This document shows positions 1 through 6,814 of a DNA stretch of 20,934 nt, piece by piece. Position numbers and translations under genes: made by a program. The notes beneath the pieces are model-generated. The model worked only from the letters and a program-made list of their open reading frames with translations, was not told the origin of the DNA and searched no databases. The stretch is taken from IMG/VR virus record IMGVR_UViG_3300046642_000772, positions 1 through 20,934 of that record; one strand, 5' to 3'. This DNA is from a virus. Position 1 is the stretch's first letter. Each line of letters opens with the position of its first letter.

Positions 1-1600
1 GTGCGTCTGCGGCGGCGACTGCACCTGGGCTGTTGCCTTGGATGCCGATCTTTGCGGCCGCCGCGCGGGGCTCAGGAACATCCGCCTTGTCTTTGCCTGC
101 GGAGAGCTTCGCCATTTCGTCGGCAGAGATCGAGCCGTTGTCGTATTGAGTGCGCGCCGTCTCTGTCTCAAGAGCTTTGACCTGAGCGTCGCGAAGAAGC
201 TCAGAAGCGCGAAGCTCAGAGAAGCGGAACTTCGCCTTCGCCTGAATGCCTTTCGCTTGCAAAGCGACATCGAAGTGATCTTCGAGAATCGATTCTGTGT
301 AGTGCTGGATGCTCTTGATGCCTGCGGCGTATATCTCCCACTGCCTGTTCGCGTTCGCCTCACTCACGCCGTCAGTCGTCGCCATAAGCAAAGGCATCGT
401 CTTCAGCGCACGAGTCGCCATGCGTTCGAGCATCTTGAGCAAACCATCGACGACGCCTAGGCTCGATGCGTTCATCGTACCAACTGGCTGGTTGACAGTC
501 ACGACTTCAGTGTGGACGAAGGTGTCGTCAGGCTTCAGCTTGCAGTATATGTCCTGCACCTCGGCGACGATCTGATCTGCCATCGACTTGAGTGCCTTCA
601 TGTCTTTTTGTTGAGCCTGCGGCACCATGTTGCGAAGCTTATCGATGTTGACAGCGATGTCCACACGAGGATATCCTTGCTGTCTGATGACTCGACGAAG
701 GTCTTGCAGTGTTGCGATCAAGAAGAAGCACACGAAGATCGCTGGACGTGCGAGAGGACGTCCGCGGTTCGTTCTGAAGAAGCTGTGGATAGGAACGTAG
801 GCGACGGTCGGGATGTTGAGATCGACAAGCTGACCGAACTGCCGCTGGTATATCTTCCAGATCATACCGCGCACAGGATCGTTTATGCGATGCGATTCGA
901 GCGAGTCAGGATCGATCGGGCAGAGATCGACGAATTCTCTCCCTCGTTTGTCGAGCACGACTTCACTTGCCAGCCCGCCGCGCAGGAATGCGCTCATGAA
1001 GTACTTCACGAAGATCACCTCAGGCGCTTTGTAGAGGACCTTGAGGCGATTCATGCACTCCTGAAGGTAGTCCTGCCCTTGCGGTATCTGCTCGCCGTTC
1101 TCAGGATCTTTCACATCGACAGCATCGAGTTCCCAGCCGGGGCAACACATGATCAAGAAGTCAAAGAGCGCGCGAGACATCTCAGGCGATGCGTTCGAGA
1201 GCATTTCGAGAAGCTTCGGCTGCCGCATGTTGCGGATCATGCGCTCGCTGTATTCGAAGATGTCGCGAGTGTCTTCGTCGGCACCGATCTGCATGAATTC
1301 TGTGATCTGAGTGTTCCAACGAATGTCAGCCTGGGACTCAACTGAGGCTCTGCCGCCTGATGCACCTGCTCGACCTACGTCATTGAGTGCCCGCGAGTCT
1401 TCTGTCTCGCTCTCGTAGCCATATTTCGGCTTTTTCTTCTTGAGATTGACCTTGCGGATGTCTTCTGCGCTGATCACAAAGCCGGCAAGCTCTTGTGCTG
1501 TAGGCATGCGTTCCTCAGTCAGATCGATGACTGTCATTTGAGATCGTAGGAGATCGCGGAGCGATAGGAAGGCATTTTTGATGCTTGAGCGAATTGACAT
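1..1600 (-). CDS. Phage portal protein (3' end outside window)
   Basis: 533 codons are open from an ATG at 1600 to the window edge, so the C terminus is missing. A GGAGG lies 9 nt before the ATG. The translation has the look of a tailed-phage portal, the dodecameric ring at the capsid vertex through which DNA is packaged. An acidic helical N-terminal third is followed by a core containing GRPLARPAIF, then a helical section with DGVSEANANRQWEIYAAGIK and a long C-terminal helical, Ala/Glu-rich tail. These fit the family's layout and length, and the terminase genes on the same strand upstream fit the role. The gene is cut off from them by an opposite-strand cassette (1759-4862) and has its own promoter. 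The portal call is by overall pattern, not by a single diagnostic motif. Confidence 0.82.
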   Translation of the reverse strand, partial: MSIRSSIKNAFLSLRDLLRSQMTVIDLTEERMPTAQELAGFVISAEDIRKVNLKKKKPKYGYESETEDSRALNDVGRAGASGGRASVESQADIRWNTQITEFMQIGADEDTRDIFEYSERMIRNMRQPKLLEMLSNASPEMSRALFDFLIMCCPGWELDAVDVKDPENGEQIPQGQDYLQECMNRLKVLYKAPEVIFVKYFMSAFLRGGLASEVVLDKRGREFVDLCPIDPDSLESHRINDPVRGMIWKIYQRQFGQLVDLNIPTVAYVPIHSFFRTNRGRPLARPAIFVCFFLIATLQDLRRVIRQQGYPRVDIAVNIDKLRNMVPQAQQKDMKALKSMADQIVAEVQDIYCKLKPDDTFVHTEVVTVNQPVGTMNASSLGVVDGLLKMLERMATRALKTMPLLMATTDGVSEANANRQWEIYAAGIKSIQHYTESILEDHFDVALQAKGIQAKAKFRFSELRASELLRDAQVKALETETARTQYDNGSISADEMAKLSAGKDKADVPEPRAAAAKIGIQGNSPGAVAAADA

Positions 1601-1635
1601 GAAAAGAAGCCTCCGAACAAAAGGAATACGCTGAA

Positions 1636-1665
1636 AAGATAAGACGTTAGGCTACTTTGTGTCAA
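1636..1665 (-). promoter_or_regulatory. Promoter for portal gene
   Basis: On the minus strand a perfect TTGACA (1660-1665) is followed after 18 nt by TATCTT (1636-1641). The portal SD and ATG follow within 40 nt. It is back to back with the plus promoter at 1682, with only 16 bp between the two -35 boxes, so one bound protein could affect both. The -10 is weak (4 of 6). Confidence 0.5.
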
Positions 1666-1681
1666 ACAATGAGGAATTCTC

Positions 1682-1732
1682 TTGACATCATTTGCGGATC
1701 GTGTAAAATGCAGAGACGCACGCAAGTCGTGC
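1682..1732 (+). promoter_or_regulatory. Promoter plus 5' leader hairpin (module copy 1, diverged)
   Basis: TTGACA (1682-1687), 16-nt spacer with TTTGC, and TAAAAT (1704-1709). A hairpin starts 8 nt after the -10: GCACG (1718-1722), loop CAAGT, CGTGC (1728-1732). Layout matches the other copies, but the loop is not CACGA and the SD of the next gene is about 13 nt further on. It should drive the genes from 1759. Confidence 0.65.
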
Positions 1733-1758
1733 CATGATCTGAAGAAAGGAGAAACACA

Positions 1759-2043
1759 ATGGGATCTTTAATTGGAGACGAAAAGCAGAAAGACTGCATT
1801 TGTGATCACGCTGTAGGAGCATGCACGAGGTTTTCGAAGTGCGATATGATCGATTGCAAGTGTGCAAAACGCAACCGCGGAGAGAAGCACAGCGACACCG
1901 CTCTGCGCTTCGCACTGAAGCAATGTCTGACGCTGGTCGCAGGCGTCGCGCTCATGACCGTCGCCGTGCTGATCTTCGTAGGATGCTTTCTGCTCAGCGA
2001 AAGCGAGGTCATCAAGATCAGAGAAGCGATCTTTGGAGGTTAA
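1759..2043 (+). CDS. Small Cys-rich single-pass membrane protein, unknown function
   Basis: 94 aa, start supported by AAAGGAG just upstream. Residues 13-35 hold C13-x-C15-x-H17, C22, C28 and C33-x-C35, a likely metal-binding patch. A single hydrophobic helix runs from about residue 57 to 79, followed by a short charged tail. The basic stretch before the helix suggests the Cys-rich end stays in the cytoplasm. The spacing C28-x4-C33-x-C35 is the same as in the insert of the protein at 3151-4488 (C407-x4-C412-x-C414). First gene of the cassette; its stop codon touches the next start. No family recognised. Confidence 0.78.
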   Translation: MGSLIGDEKQKDCICDHAVGACTRFSKCDMIDCKCAKRNRGEKHSDTALRFALKQCLTLVAGVALMTVAVLIFVGCFLLSESEVIKIREAIFGG

Positions 2044-2415
2044 ATGAAACGAATAGGAGAGAACACAGACTTCACCGTCGGCATTCTGCGCAAGCTATTT
2101 GCCAACAAGGTAGCAGTCGAGCGCATCGAGGAGGTGATCTTATTCGACACACAAGGAGATCCTCCGCACTATCGCGTCGCGAATTTTGACATCATGCTTC
2201 CTGAAGCGGGACGTCCTCATTGGGAAGTGATCGCTTGGTACGGCGGCAATCAGACATTCGACAACCCAGAGGATCCTTCCGAGTGCGAGCTTGGAACTTT
2301 TCGGACGTTTGAAGAGGCAGTCGCAAAGGTTTGGAGCACTATTGCCGCAGAGGAGCTTTCGAGCTTTTGGGAGAACATGATCTGCGATCTGATCGAGGAG
2401 CAACAAAATGTCTGA
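2044..2415 (+). CDS. Hypothetical protein, 123 aa
   Basis: The start directly abuts the previous stop codon, and a GGAGG in the end of that gene gives the ribosome site, so the two are probably translationally coupled. The protein is acidic with mixed alpha/beta character, an aromatic centre (HWEVIAWYGG near residue 60) and a helical C terminus. No metal-binding or catalytic motif is visible and no family is recognised. It belongs to the same unit as the Cys-rich membrane protein and the two small genes that follow. Confidence 0.72.
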   Translation: MKRIGENTDFTVGILRKLFANKVAVERIEEVILFDTQGDPPHYRVANFDIMLPEAGRPHWEVIAWYGGNQTFDNPEDPSECELGTFRTFEEAVAKVWSTIAAEELSSFWENMICDLIEEQQNV

Positions 2416-2677
2416 CAGCATAGAAGCCGCAAGGGAGTTTTATGCCAGCCAAATCAACAAGGATTTCACGCCAGGGCCCATTCAAATGCTTGCCGCCTTC
2501 GCCGACCAGATATCCGAGAAGCGGGTAAAGGCTGAAAGGAAACGGCTGTACAAAGAGCTAGATAAACTCGGCAACCGCTCAAAACATCACGCCGAGTTTG
2601 GAGATCGGGTGGACGGCTGGATGGAGCAAGAATTTGCCGAGGAGATAGGAGGAACCGATGTATCAAAAGACGCATGA
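2408..2677 (+). CDS. Hypothetical protein, 89 aa
   Basis: Overlaps the preceding gene by 8 nt; GAGGAG 7 nt before the ATG supports the start. It is highly charged and mostly helical, with a Lys/Arg/Glu stretch around residues 37-55. It ends inside the next gene, overlapping it by 20 nt. No family recognised. The overlaps at both ends indicate one polycistronic mRNA. Confidence 0.7.
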   Translation: MSDSIEAAREFYASQINKDFTPGPIQMLAAFADQISEKRVKAERKRLYKELDKLGNRSKHHAEFGDRVDGWMEQEFAEEIGGTDVSKDA

Positions 2678-3074
2678 CTACATTCTCACGTGGACGCCGA
2701 ACGGACAGCTTTGTGCGGCGATCTGCAAAGTGAAAATCTTTCGCGACAAGAAGCCTTTCTCTCTCGCGAAGCTCATGATCTTCGTCTCTGAGATGCCGAA
2801 CAACCCAGGCATGAGTGTGACGAACGGCTTCGAGCAGATCGCAAACGAGATCCTCTGCCGTTACATTGAGGAGGGAGGTGACAATCTCGAATTTATAGCG
2901 ATCACGTGGATCGAGCACTGGGCGAAAGACTCAAAGCTGAGACTGGTCGAGACGTTTGATCGGGTGCAGATGCGCGCAGAGAATGATCGCTTTTGTCGAC
3001 CGCAGTGGCATCGTCTCTCGTGGGACCTGCTCAAACGAATACTAGAGATCGAAGGAGAATTCAAAGACGCTTGA
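2658..3074 (+). CDS. Hypothetical protein, 138 aa
   Basis: A strong GGAGG sits just upstream of the ATG at 2658, inside the end of the previous gene. The translation has an N-terminal strand-rich part (YILTWTPNG) followed by helices. No signal peptide or catalytic motif is seen. Its TGA stop (3072-3074) lies within the -35 box of the promoter for the next gene, so the two units are packed without any spare DNA. Function unknown. Confidence 0.72.
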   Translation: MYQKTHDYILTWTPNGQLCAAICKVKIFRDKKPFSLAKLMIFVSEMPNNPGMSVTNGFEQIANEILCRYIEEGGDNLEFIAITWIEHWAKDSKLRLVETFDRVQMRAENDRFCRPQWHRLSWDLLKRILEIEGEFKDA

Positions 3075-3140
3075 CCTGTTCTGCAATCTGTGTATAATTC
3101 GAGCACGCAGTCACGAACTGCCACGATTAACGACAAGGAG
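3071..3140 (+). promoter_or_regulatory. Promoter plus CACGA hairpin leader (module copy 2)
   Basis: TTGACC (3071-3076), 16-nt spacer, TATAAT (3093-3098). Stem GCAGT (3107-3111), loop CACGA, stem ACTGC (3117-3121). The SD AAGGAG is at 3135-3140, further from the stem than in the other copies. The -35 box contains the stop codon of the upstream gene. Drives the AcrVA2-like gene. Confidence 0.8.
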
Positions 3141-3150
3141 AATCAAAACA

Positions 3151-4488
3151 ATGAGTTTATCTGACGACGAATTTCGTGCCGCATTTGCCCGCGGAGCCAA
3201 GCGCGCTCGTGACGGTCGTGGTCCAGTTCCAGACGGAGCAAAGTTTCTCAGTGAAGCCCTTCGCAATGGCGACAAGTTCGTCGAGCGCTTGGACAAGTCT
3301 AGTAAACGTGAGCTTGCAGATCACCTGATCAACGAATGCGAGAAGCGTCCGTCACTGCTCGAAGCGATGAGCGCTGATGAATACAGACTCGATCCGAACG
3401 ACATGAGTTCCTTTGCTTTGGGTCCGTCGATCAACTTGCTCAAGAGGAAGTCGCCTGAGGTATACGAGCTTTTCTTCAAGAAGATATACAAACACGTTGA
3501 TAAGTGGCACGATTGGCGGTGGCCGAGCTTCTTGCTCTCGTGCTATGCGGCGATGTTCATGGACGGCACCGCAGACAGCACGGTCGATGTGCGCGAGATG
3601 GCGATCTTTCTCGCTCAGTGGACGAAAGAGGACATGCCTATCTATTTCATCGAGCCTGATCTGCTCGAAGCGTGTCTTCAGACGAACCCGCCGACAGACA
3701 TCGACGTGTCTGATCTCAAGCTTCCGCACCCAGGCTTTATCATGATGTTGCCGAGGGGTAAGTTCAAAGAGGCGAACGAAGACATTCCGTATATCGCTGT
3801 CGCTCGATATGAGCCAGACTTCTTCAGACGTAAGCACGCGATTCATGGAACGACCATCGACGTTACCATCGAAGGAGACTTCGACAAACTTGATGAACCT
3901 GAGTTCACTGTCGCGACGACGCGAGAAGGCACCTTTCACACGACGACGATGCGCACCATCGCGAGCAAGATCCCTGAATTGCTGAAAGAAGATCACATCG
4001 ACATCAAGTGGCGCACGACAGACACGGACGAGGTCATCGCTATCGCTAACCGCACTCGCATCCTGCACGTAGCGCTCAACTTGATACTGGCTATGGAAGC
4101 CCGTCCAACGCTCATAGAGCGTGGCCGCAAGATCACTCAGCACAAGAGAGATCGTAAGCAGGAGATTTGGCACCCGAACATCATTGGAAGCAAGTATCAG
4201 TTCAAGCATGTCACGGGCGGCGTCGAGAAAGGCTCGCACAGTTCGCCACGCTTTCACTGGCGTCGAGGACACTTCAGACGGCAAGGCATCGGTCCTCGGC
4301 TCAACAAGTGCACCTGCGGTGATCCGTTCGATCAGCACATCAAGCACGGCGACACGCTCGATGCATTCTGCCAGCGAGCAGACTGCCGATGCACGAACTT
4401 CACACGAGCGGACAAGAAGTTCGACACATATCAGACGATCTGGATCGAGCCGATGATGGTCAACTTCGAGATCGAGAAAGCCGCATGA
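3151..4488 (+). CDS. AcrVA2-like anti-CRISPR family protein with inserted Cys/His cluster
   Basis: 445 aa with its own promoter and AAGGAG 10 nt before the ATG. Three segments resemble AcrVA2 of Moraxella bovoculi as I remember it: a strand of the type LKLPHPGFIMMLPRG (about 189-203), a hydrophobic helix (LHVALNLILAME, 305-316), and a C-terminal HWRRGHFRRQG (369-379) with a closing W-I-E-P-x-x-V-N (431-438). AcrVA2 is reported to lower Cas12a by acting on its mRNA during translation, and homologues occur in mobile elements well beyond Cas12a hosts. Odd here: about 120 extra residues overall, and a module C387-x-C389-x6-H396 with C407-x4-C412-x-C414 placed between the two C-terminal motifs. 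The family call is by motif memory; the target is unknown. A long antisense frame here lacks start signals. Confidence 0.68.
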   Translation: MSLSDDEFRAAFARGAKRARDGRGPVPDGAKFLSEALRNGDKFVERLDKSSKRELADHLINECEKRPSLLEAMSADEYRLDPNDMSSFALGPSINLLKRKSPEVYELFFKKIYKHVDKWHDWRWPSFLLSCYAAMFMDGTADSTVDVREMAIFLAQWTKEDMPIYFIEPDLLEACLQTNPPTDIDVSDLKLPHPGFIMMLPRGKFKEANEDIPYIAVARYEPDFFRRKHAIHGTTIDVTIEGDFDKLDEPEFTVATTREGTFHTTTMRTIASKIPELLKEDHIDIKWRTTDTDEVIAIANRTRILHVALNLILAMEARPTLIERGRKITQHKRDRKQEIWHPNIIGSKYQFKHVTGGVEKGSHSSPRFHWRRGHFRRQGIGPRLNKCTCGDPFDQHIKHGDTLDAFCQRADCRCTNFTRADKKFDTYQTIWIEPMMVNFEIEKAA

Positions 4489-4862
4489 GCCGCCCACAGA
4501 GGTGCGGAACATGCGACTGCGATCATGAGACAGAGAGCTTCGAGACACGAGTGCCGAAGCTTCCAAAGCTGAGAGTGATCTGGTGCGGAGAATGCGTTCG
4601 AGTAAAAGGAGGAAGAGAGATGTCGAATCACAATAGCAAAAGCTCGCGAGATGCAAAGCTCGCATGGCTGTCAGATCATCGCGATCTTTGGGAGAAGCAT
4701 CCGCCGCCAATGCCATACGGCAAAGAGCGATCTGCTTGGATGCAGAAATACGGCACGCAGATCGTCGCTCAGATGCAAGCGGCAGGACTGATCAGCATCA
4801 AGACGAATGTTTACGATGTGAATGTTCCGAGACTGATCTTCGAGATTATCGAGCAAGGGTAG
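4485..4862 (+). CDS. Small zinc-ribbon protein with possible second internal start
   Basis: The ATG at 4485 overlaps the previous stop (ATGA). From there 125 aa are encoded: an N-terminal zinc ribbon C7-x2-C10 and C34-x2-C37, with extra C12 and H14, then a mostly helical part with a PPPMPYGKERSAWMQKYGTQI segment. A much stronger ribosome site (GGAGG, 7 nt) precedes an in-frame ATG at 4620, which would give an 80-aa form lacking the ribbon. Either both forms are made or only one start is real. No known family; coupling to the AcrVA2-like gene suggests a related role. Confidence 0.68.
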   Translation: MSRPQRCGTCDCDHETESFETRVPKLPKLRVIWCGECVRVKGGREMSNHNSKSSRDAKLAWLSDHRDLWEKHPPPMPYGKERSAWMQKYGTQIVAQMQAAGLISIKTNVYDVNVPRLIFEIIEQG

Positions 4863-4922
4863 GAAGGTACGAGCGAGCAAGGGCAGTGATCTTAAATCTA
4901 TCAATACGAAAGGAGAGTGAGG

Positions 4923-4931
4923 ATGAAATAA
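4923..4931 (+). other. Two-codon minimal frame (Met-Lys-stop) behind a strong SD
   Basis: An AAAGGAG stands 8 nt before ATG AAA TAA. It may be a remnant of a deleted gene start or a minimal leader. The stretch 4863-5034 holds otherwise only a 7-bp inverted repeat (AATAGGT / ACCTATT, 4943-4969 area) and the terminator. Confidence 0.3.
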
Positions 4932-4978
4932 ACTTTGAGAAAAATAGGTTATAGTTTGCTTACCTATTAGGACGAAAG

Positions 4979-5010
4979 AAGAGGCTGATCAGCGCGATCA
5001 GCCTCTTTTT
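4979..5010 (+). terminator. Rho-independent terminator
   Basis: Stem of 12 bp (4979-4990 with 4996-5007; core GAGGCTGATC), loop AGCGC, ending in a run of five T. It closes the plus cassette. Its minus-strand flank is also T-rich, so it may stop the converging minus transcript that ends at 5035 as well. Confidence 0.9.
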
Positions 5011-5034
5011 GCGTCATCAGATCAAGCGGCGAGT

Positions 5035-5436
5035 TTAGCCGTTTGCAGTGTCATCGACAGGAAGCGTGCTGTCTGCGGCGCCCGTCGCCGGTTCAGTGAC
5101 TTCCTGAAGATCAAAGCTCGTGACGTTCTCAGGTGCGGTAGTGATCGTACCTGTACCAACGACCGGAGAGACTTCATCGTCGCCTTTGAGCGGATCGCCG
5201 TCAGCTTGCAGAGTGACCGTCGCCACGCTCGACACAGTGTTGCCGTTATGCGTGACGCTGAGCGATAGTTCATCGTTTGGGTCCTGCGCGACTGAATAGT
5301 CGGCAGATGCATCGCTTCCGTCGTCGAGCGCCGTAGCAGAGACAGACGCCTTGGCAGTGCCGTGCTCGTAATCAGACCCGGCAGGACCGACAGGCGTCGC
5401 TTTGAATTTTGTGGTAGCACCAAATGGTTTTCTCAT
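5035..5436 (-). CDS. Beta-rich, possible Ig-like virion protein; start uncertain
   Basis: 133 aa from the ATG at 5436, which has AAAGGAG 11 nt upstream. Composition is rich in Ala, Thr, Val, Asp and Gly with alternating strands (SVTHNGNTVSSVATVTLQADGD), as in small Ig-like decoration or tail proteins of phages, followed by a low-complexity acidic tail. The frame stays open upstream to an ATG at 5592, and a GTG at 5496 begins RFAFTVEIDGQKIKGENLEM, which also looks like protein. The promoter at 5625-5653 lies close before 5592, but that ATG has no SD. Lies downstream of terminase, where structural genes are expected. Confidence 0.65.
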   Translation of the reverse strand: MRKPFGATTKFKATPVGPAGSDYEHGTAKASVSATALDDGSDASADYSVAQDPNDELSLSVTHNGNTVSSVATVTLQADGDPLKGDDEVSPVVGTGTITTAPENVTSFDLQEVTEPATGAADSTLPVDDTANG

Positions 5437-5624
5437 TTCTAAATTTTCTCCTTTGATTTTCTGGCCGTCGATCTCGACGGTAAATGCGAACCTCACACGC
5501 TGTCGGCGGTGACATCGAACTTCGTCGCCGTAGCCGATATATGCCAACCAGACGAGGAGGTCAAAAGCCTTGCGTGCAATGTGTCTATTCATGGATTTGT
5601 AACACGCGGAGCGCGTCGCACTCG

Positions 5625-5653
5625 ATTCTATTCAACACGAAGCCGCTTGTCAA
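5625..5653 (-). promoter_or_regulatory. Promoter for the Ig-like protein gene
   Basis: On the minus strand TTGACA (5648-5653), 17-nt spacer, TAGAAT (5625-5630, 5 of 6). It overlaps the 3' end of the nuclease gene. The transcript would start near 5618, giving a long leader if translation starts at 5436. Confidence 0.65.
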
Positions 5654-6122
5654 AACATCGATACATCAGCCCGCGAGCGATGTCTTCGAGAGCCTTGGCA
5701 CTGAGCTTTTGACTGTGGAGGCGCCGCATTGGTCGTCTCGATCTGAAAAGCAGGCGGCTGTTCCAGACTCGAAACTCGATCAGTCCTGCATAGTGTGGAA
5801 ACGGATCGCCACGCTTGAGCATGCCTTCAGGCGTGATAAAGGCATAGTAGTTAGGGCACCAGCGAAGCTCAGAGGGTTTGATCGTCTTCTCGTATGCAGA
5901 GCGAAGCACCTCATGTTTGTGCCTCTTAGAGCCCGTCTTCGCTCGAAGCTCGCACATATAATCGGCACGGCTCAGCTTAATCTCATAGTCGTAGGTGAAA
6001 TGTGCGCGCGTGATCAAGAGCAGATCAGACTCAGCGGCGTGGACGTGAGAATTGCAGATCGCCAGATAGGGAGTCTTCTCGCAATAGAAATTATTCGCGA
6101 CGCTGCGCTCTGTGATCTTCAT
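5628..6122 (-). CDS. PD-(D/E)XK-type nuclease, MmcB-like
   Basis: 164 aa from the ATG at 6122, chosen because related proteins begin with a MK(I/L)TER-V-N pattern. E31-x-D33 followed by the E47-x-K49 of YEIKLSRADY, then KRHKH (66-70), are the expected active-site elements. Later NYYAFITPEGML (91-102) and YAGLIEF (111-117) match the F-V-P-E-G-L and Y-A-G-L-I segments I know from MmcB-like and other small phage nucleases. No SD is seen, and the start overlaps the zinc-finger gene by 32 nt, so translation is probably coupled. It may act on DNA at packaging or repair; the substrate is unknown. Confidence 0.66.
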   Translation of the reverse strand: MKITERSVANNFYCEKTPYLAICNSHVHAAESDLLLITRAHFTYDYEIKLSRADYMCELRAKTGSKRHKHEVLRSAYEKTIKPSELRWCPNYYAFITPEGMLKRGDPFPHYAGLIEFRVWNSRLLFRSRRPMRRLHSQKLSAKALEDIARGLMYRCFDKRLRVE

Positions 6123-6288
6123 GTGTTGGTTCGACAGGAAAGATCGGTGCTCTGAATGCATCGCCGCACTTCTCGGCGTGCTGTCTGTGCTCTTGGTTGA
6201 CTGCATCGATGGCTGCCCAGACATCGCCGTCGCGAGTATCGACTGTGCCGCTGAGTCCGCATCTGCGGCAATTCCACTCAAGTTGCAT
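6091..6288 (-). CDS. Small zinc-finger protein, 65 aa
   Basis: An excellent GAGGAGG lies 7 nt before the ATG at 6288. The protein has C-x2-C near residue 7 (NCRRCG) and H-x2-H-x3-C near residue 40 (EHRQHAEKC), a plausible zinc site. It overlaps the upstream gene by 11 nt and the nuclease gene by 32 nt, so the three share one mRNA. Could be a DNA- or protein-binding accessory of the nuclease; that is inference from position only. Confidence 0.75.
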   Translation of the reverse strand: MQLEWNCRRCGLSGTVDTRDGDVWAAIDAVNQEHRQHAEKCGDAFRAPIFPVEPTHEDHRAQRRE

Positions 6289-6565
6289 CGCCGTTCCTCC
6301 TCGCATAGAGGACAGTGCCGTGAGGCAGATCATTCAGAGAATAAAGCTTCTCGATGATCGGACCATTCGAGTCTCCTTTCGTCGCGTCGATCATGCCTGC
6401 GGCGACAACATCTGCCTTCTCGAAGTCAAAGACTCGCGGCGATACTGAGCACGTCTTGATCACATGCTGTGCGAAGGCTCTGACCGCTTCGACTTCAGGC
6501 GTGCCTTCAGGATATCTCACACAGAGATAATCCTCGACAAAGCCCTCCCATGATGTTTGCTCCAT
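6278..6565 (-). CDS. Hypothetical protein, 95 aa
   Basis: GGAGG 9 nt before the ATG at 6565 fixes the start; the longer open frame upstream lacks a ribosome site and has a Arg/Asp-rich shadow-like translation. Starts MEQTSWEGFVEDY and is mixed alpha/beta, acidic at the N terminus. No motif or family recognised. Follows the DUF1737-like gene by a few bases and overlaps the zinc-finger gene. Confidence 0.72.
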   Translation of the reverse strand: MEQTSWEGFVEDYLCVRYPEGTPEVEAVRAFAQHVIKTCSVSPRVFDFEKADVVAAGMIDATKGDSNGPIIEKLYSLNDLPHGTVLYARRNGDAT

Positions 6566-6570
6566 ATTCG

Positions 6571-6813
6571 TTATCCTCCGTAAGGTAGTGTTGCGGCGTC
6601 GTCTTTCGCCTCTTGTCCTGTCGTCTTGATCATCGGCTGGATCATGCACCAGTCGTTCCCTGTCGAGGCGTTCGGCGCGATGATCGTCAGGCCGCCTTGT
6701 GGTTTCCATCCGCCTTCTGCGAGCTTCGCCTTTACCTTCGAGACAAGATCAAGCGCCACTGCTTTGTAGTCAGGGCCCTCAGACACACATCCGTTATAGT
6801 CGGTTACGGTCAT
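6571..6813 (-). CDS. Small DUF1737-like protein, 80 aa
   Basis: GGAGGAG stands 6 nt before the ATG at 6813, right after the terminase stop. The segment KAKLAEGGWKPQGGLTI then QPMIKTT resembles the DUF1737 pattern: a helix, G-W-x-P-x-G-G, a variable loop and a Q-A-M-V-K-like strand. Members are short, uncharacterised proteins common in phages and proteobacteria. The resemblance is from memory over a short stretch. Confidence 0.65.
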   Translation of the reverse strand: MTVTDYNGCVSEGPDYKAVALDLVSKVKAKLAEGGWKPQGGLTIIAPNASTGNDWCMIQPMIKTTGQEAKDDAATLPYGG

Positions 6814-6814
6814 T

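Noticed and set aside
38-1345. Plus-strand open frames opposite the portal gene
   Set aside because: They overlap one another, have no ribosome sites and read as shuffled Arg/His-rich shadows of the portal coding strand.
3352-4716. 454-codon minus frame opposite the AcrVA2-like gene
   Set aside because: No SD or promoter; the plus frame has both and carries the family motifs.
4943-4969. AATAGGT/ACCTATT inverted repeat as an attachment site
   Set aside because: No integrase or second copy in the window; too short to tell from chance.
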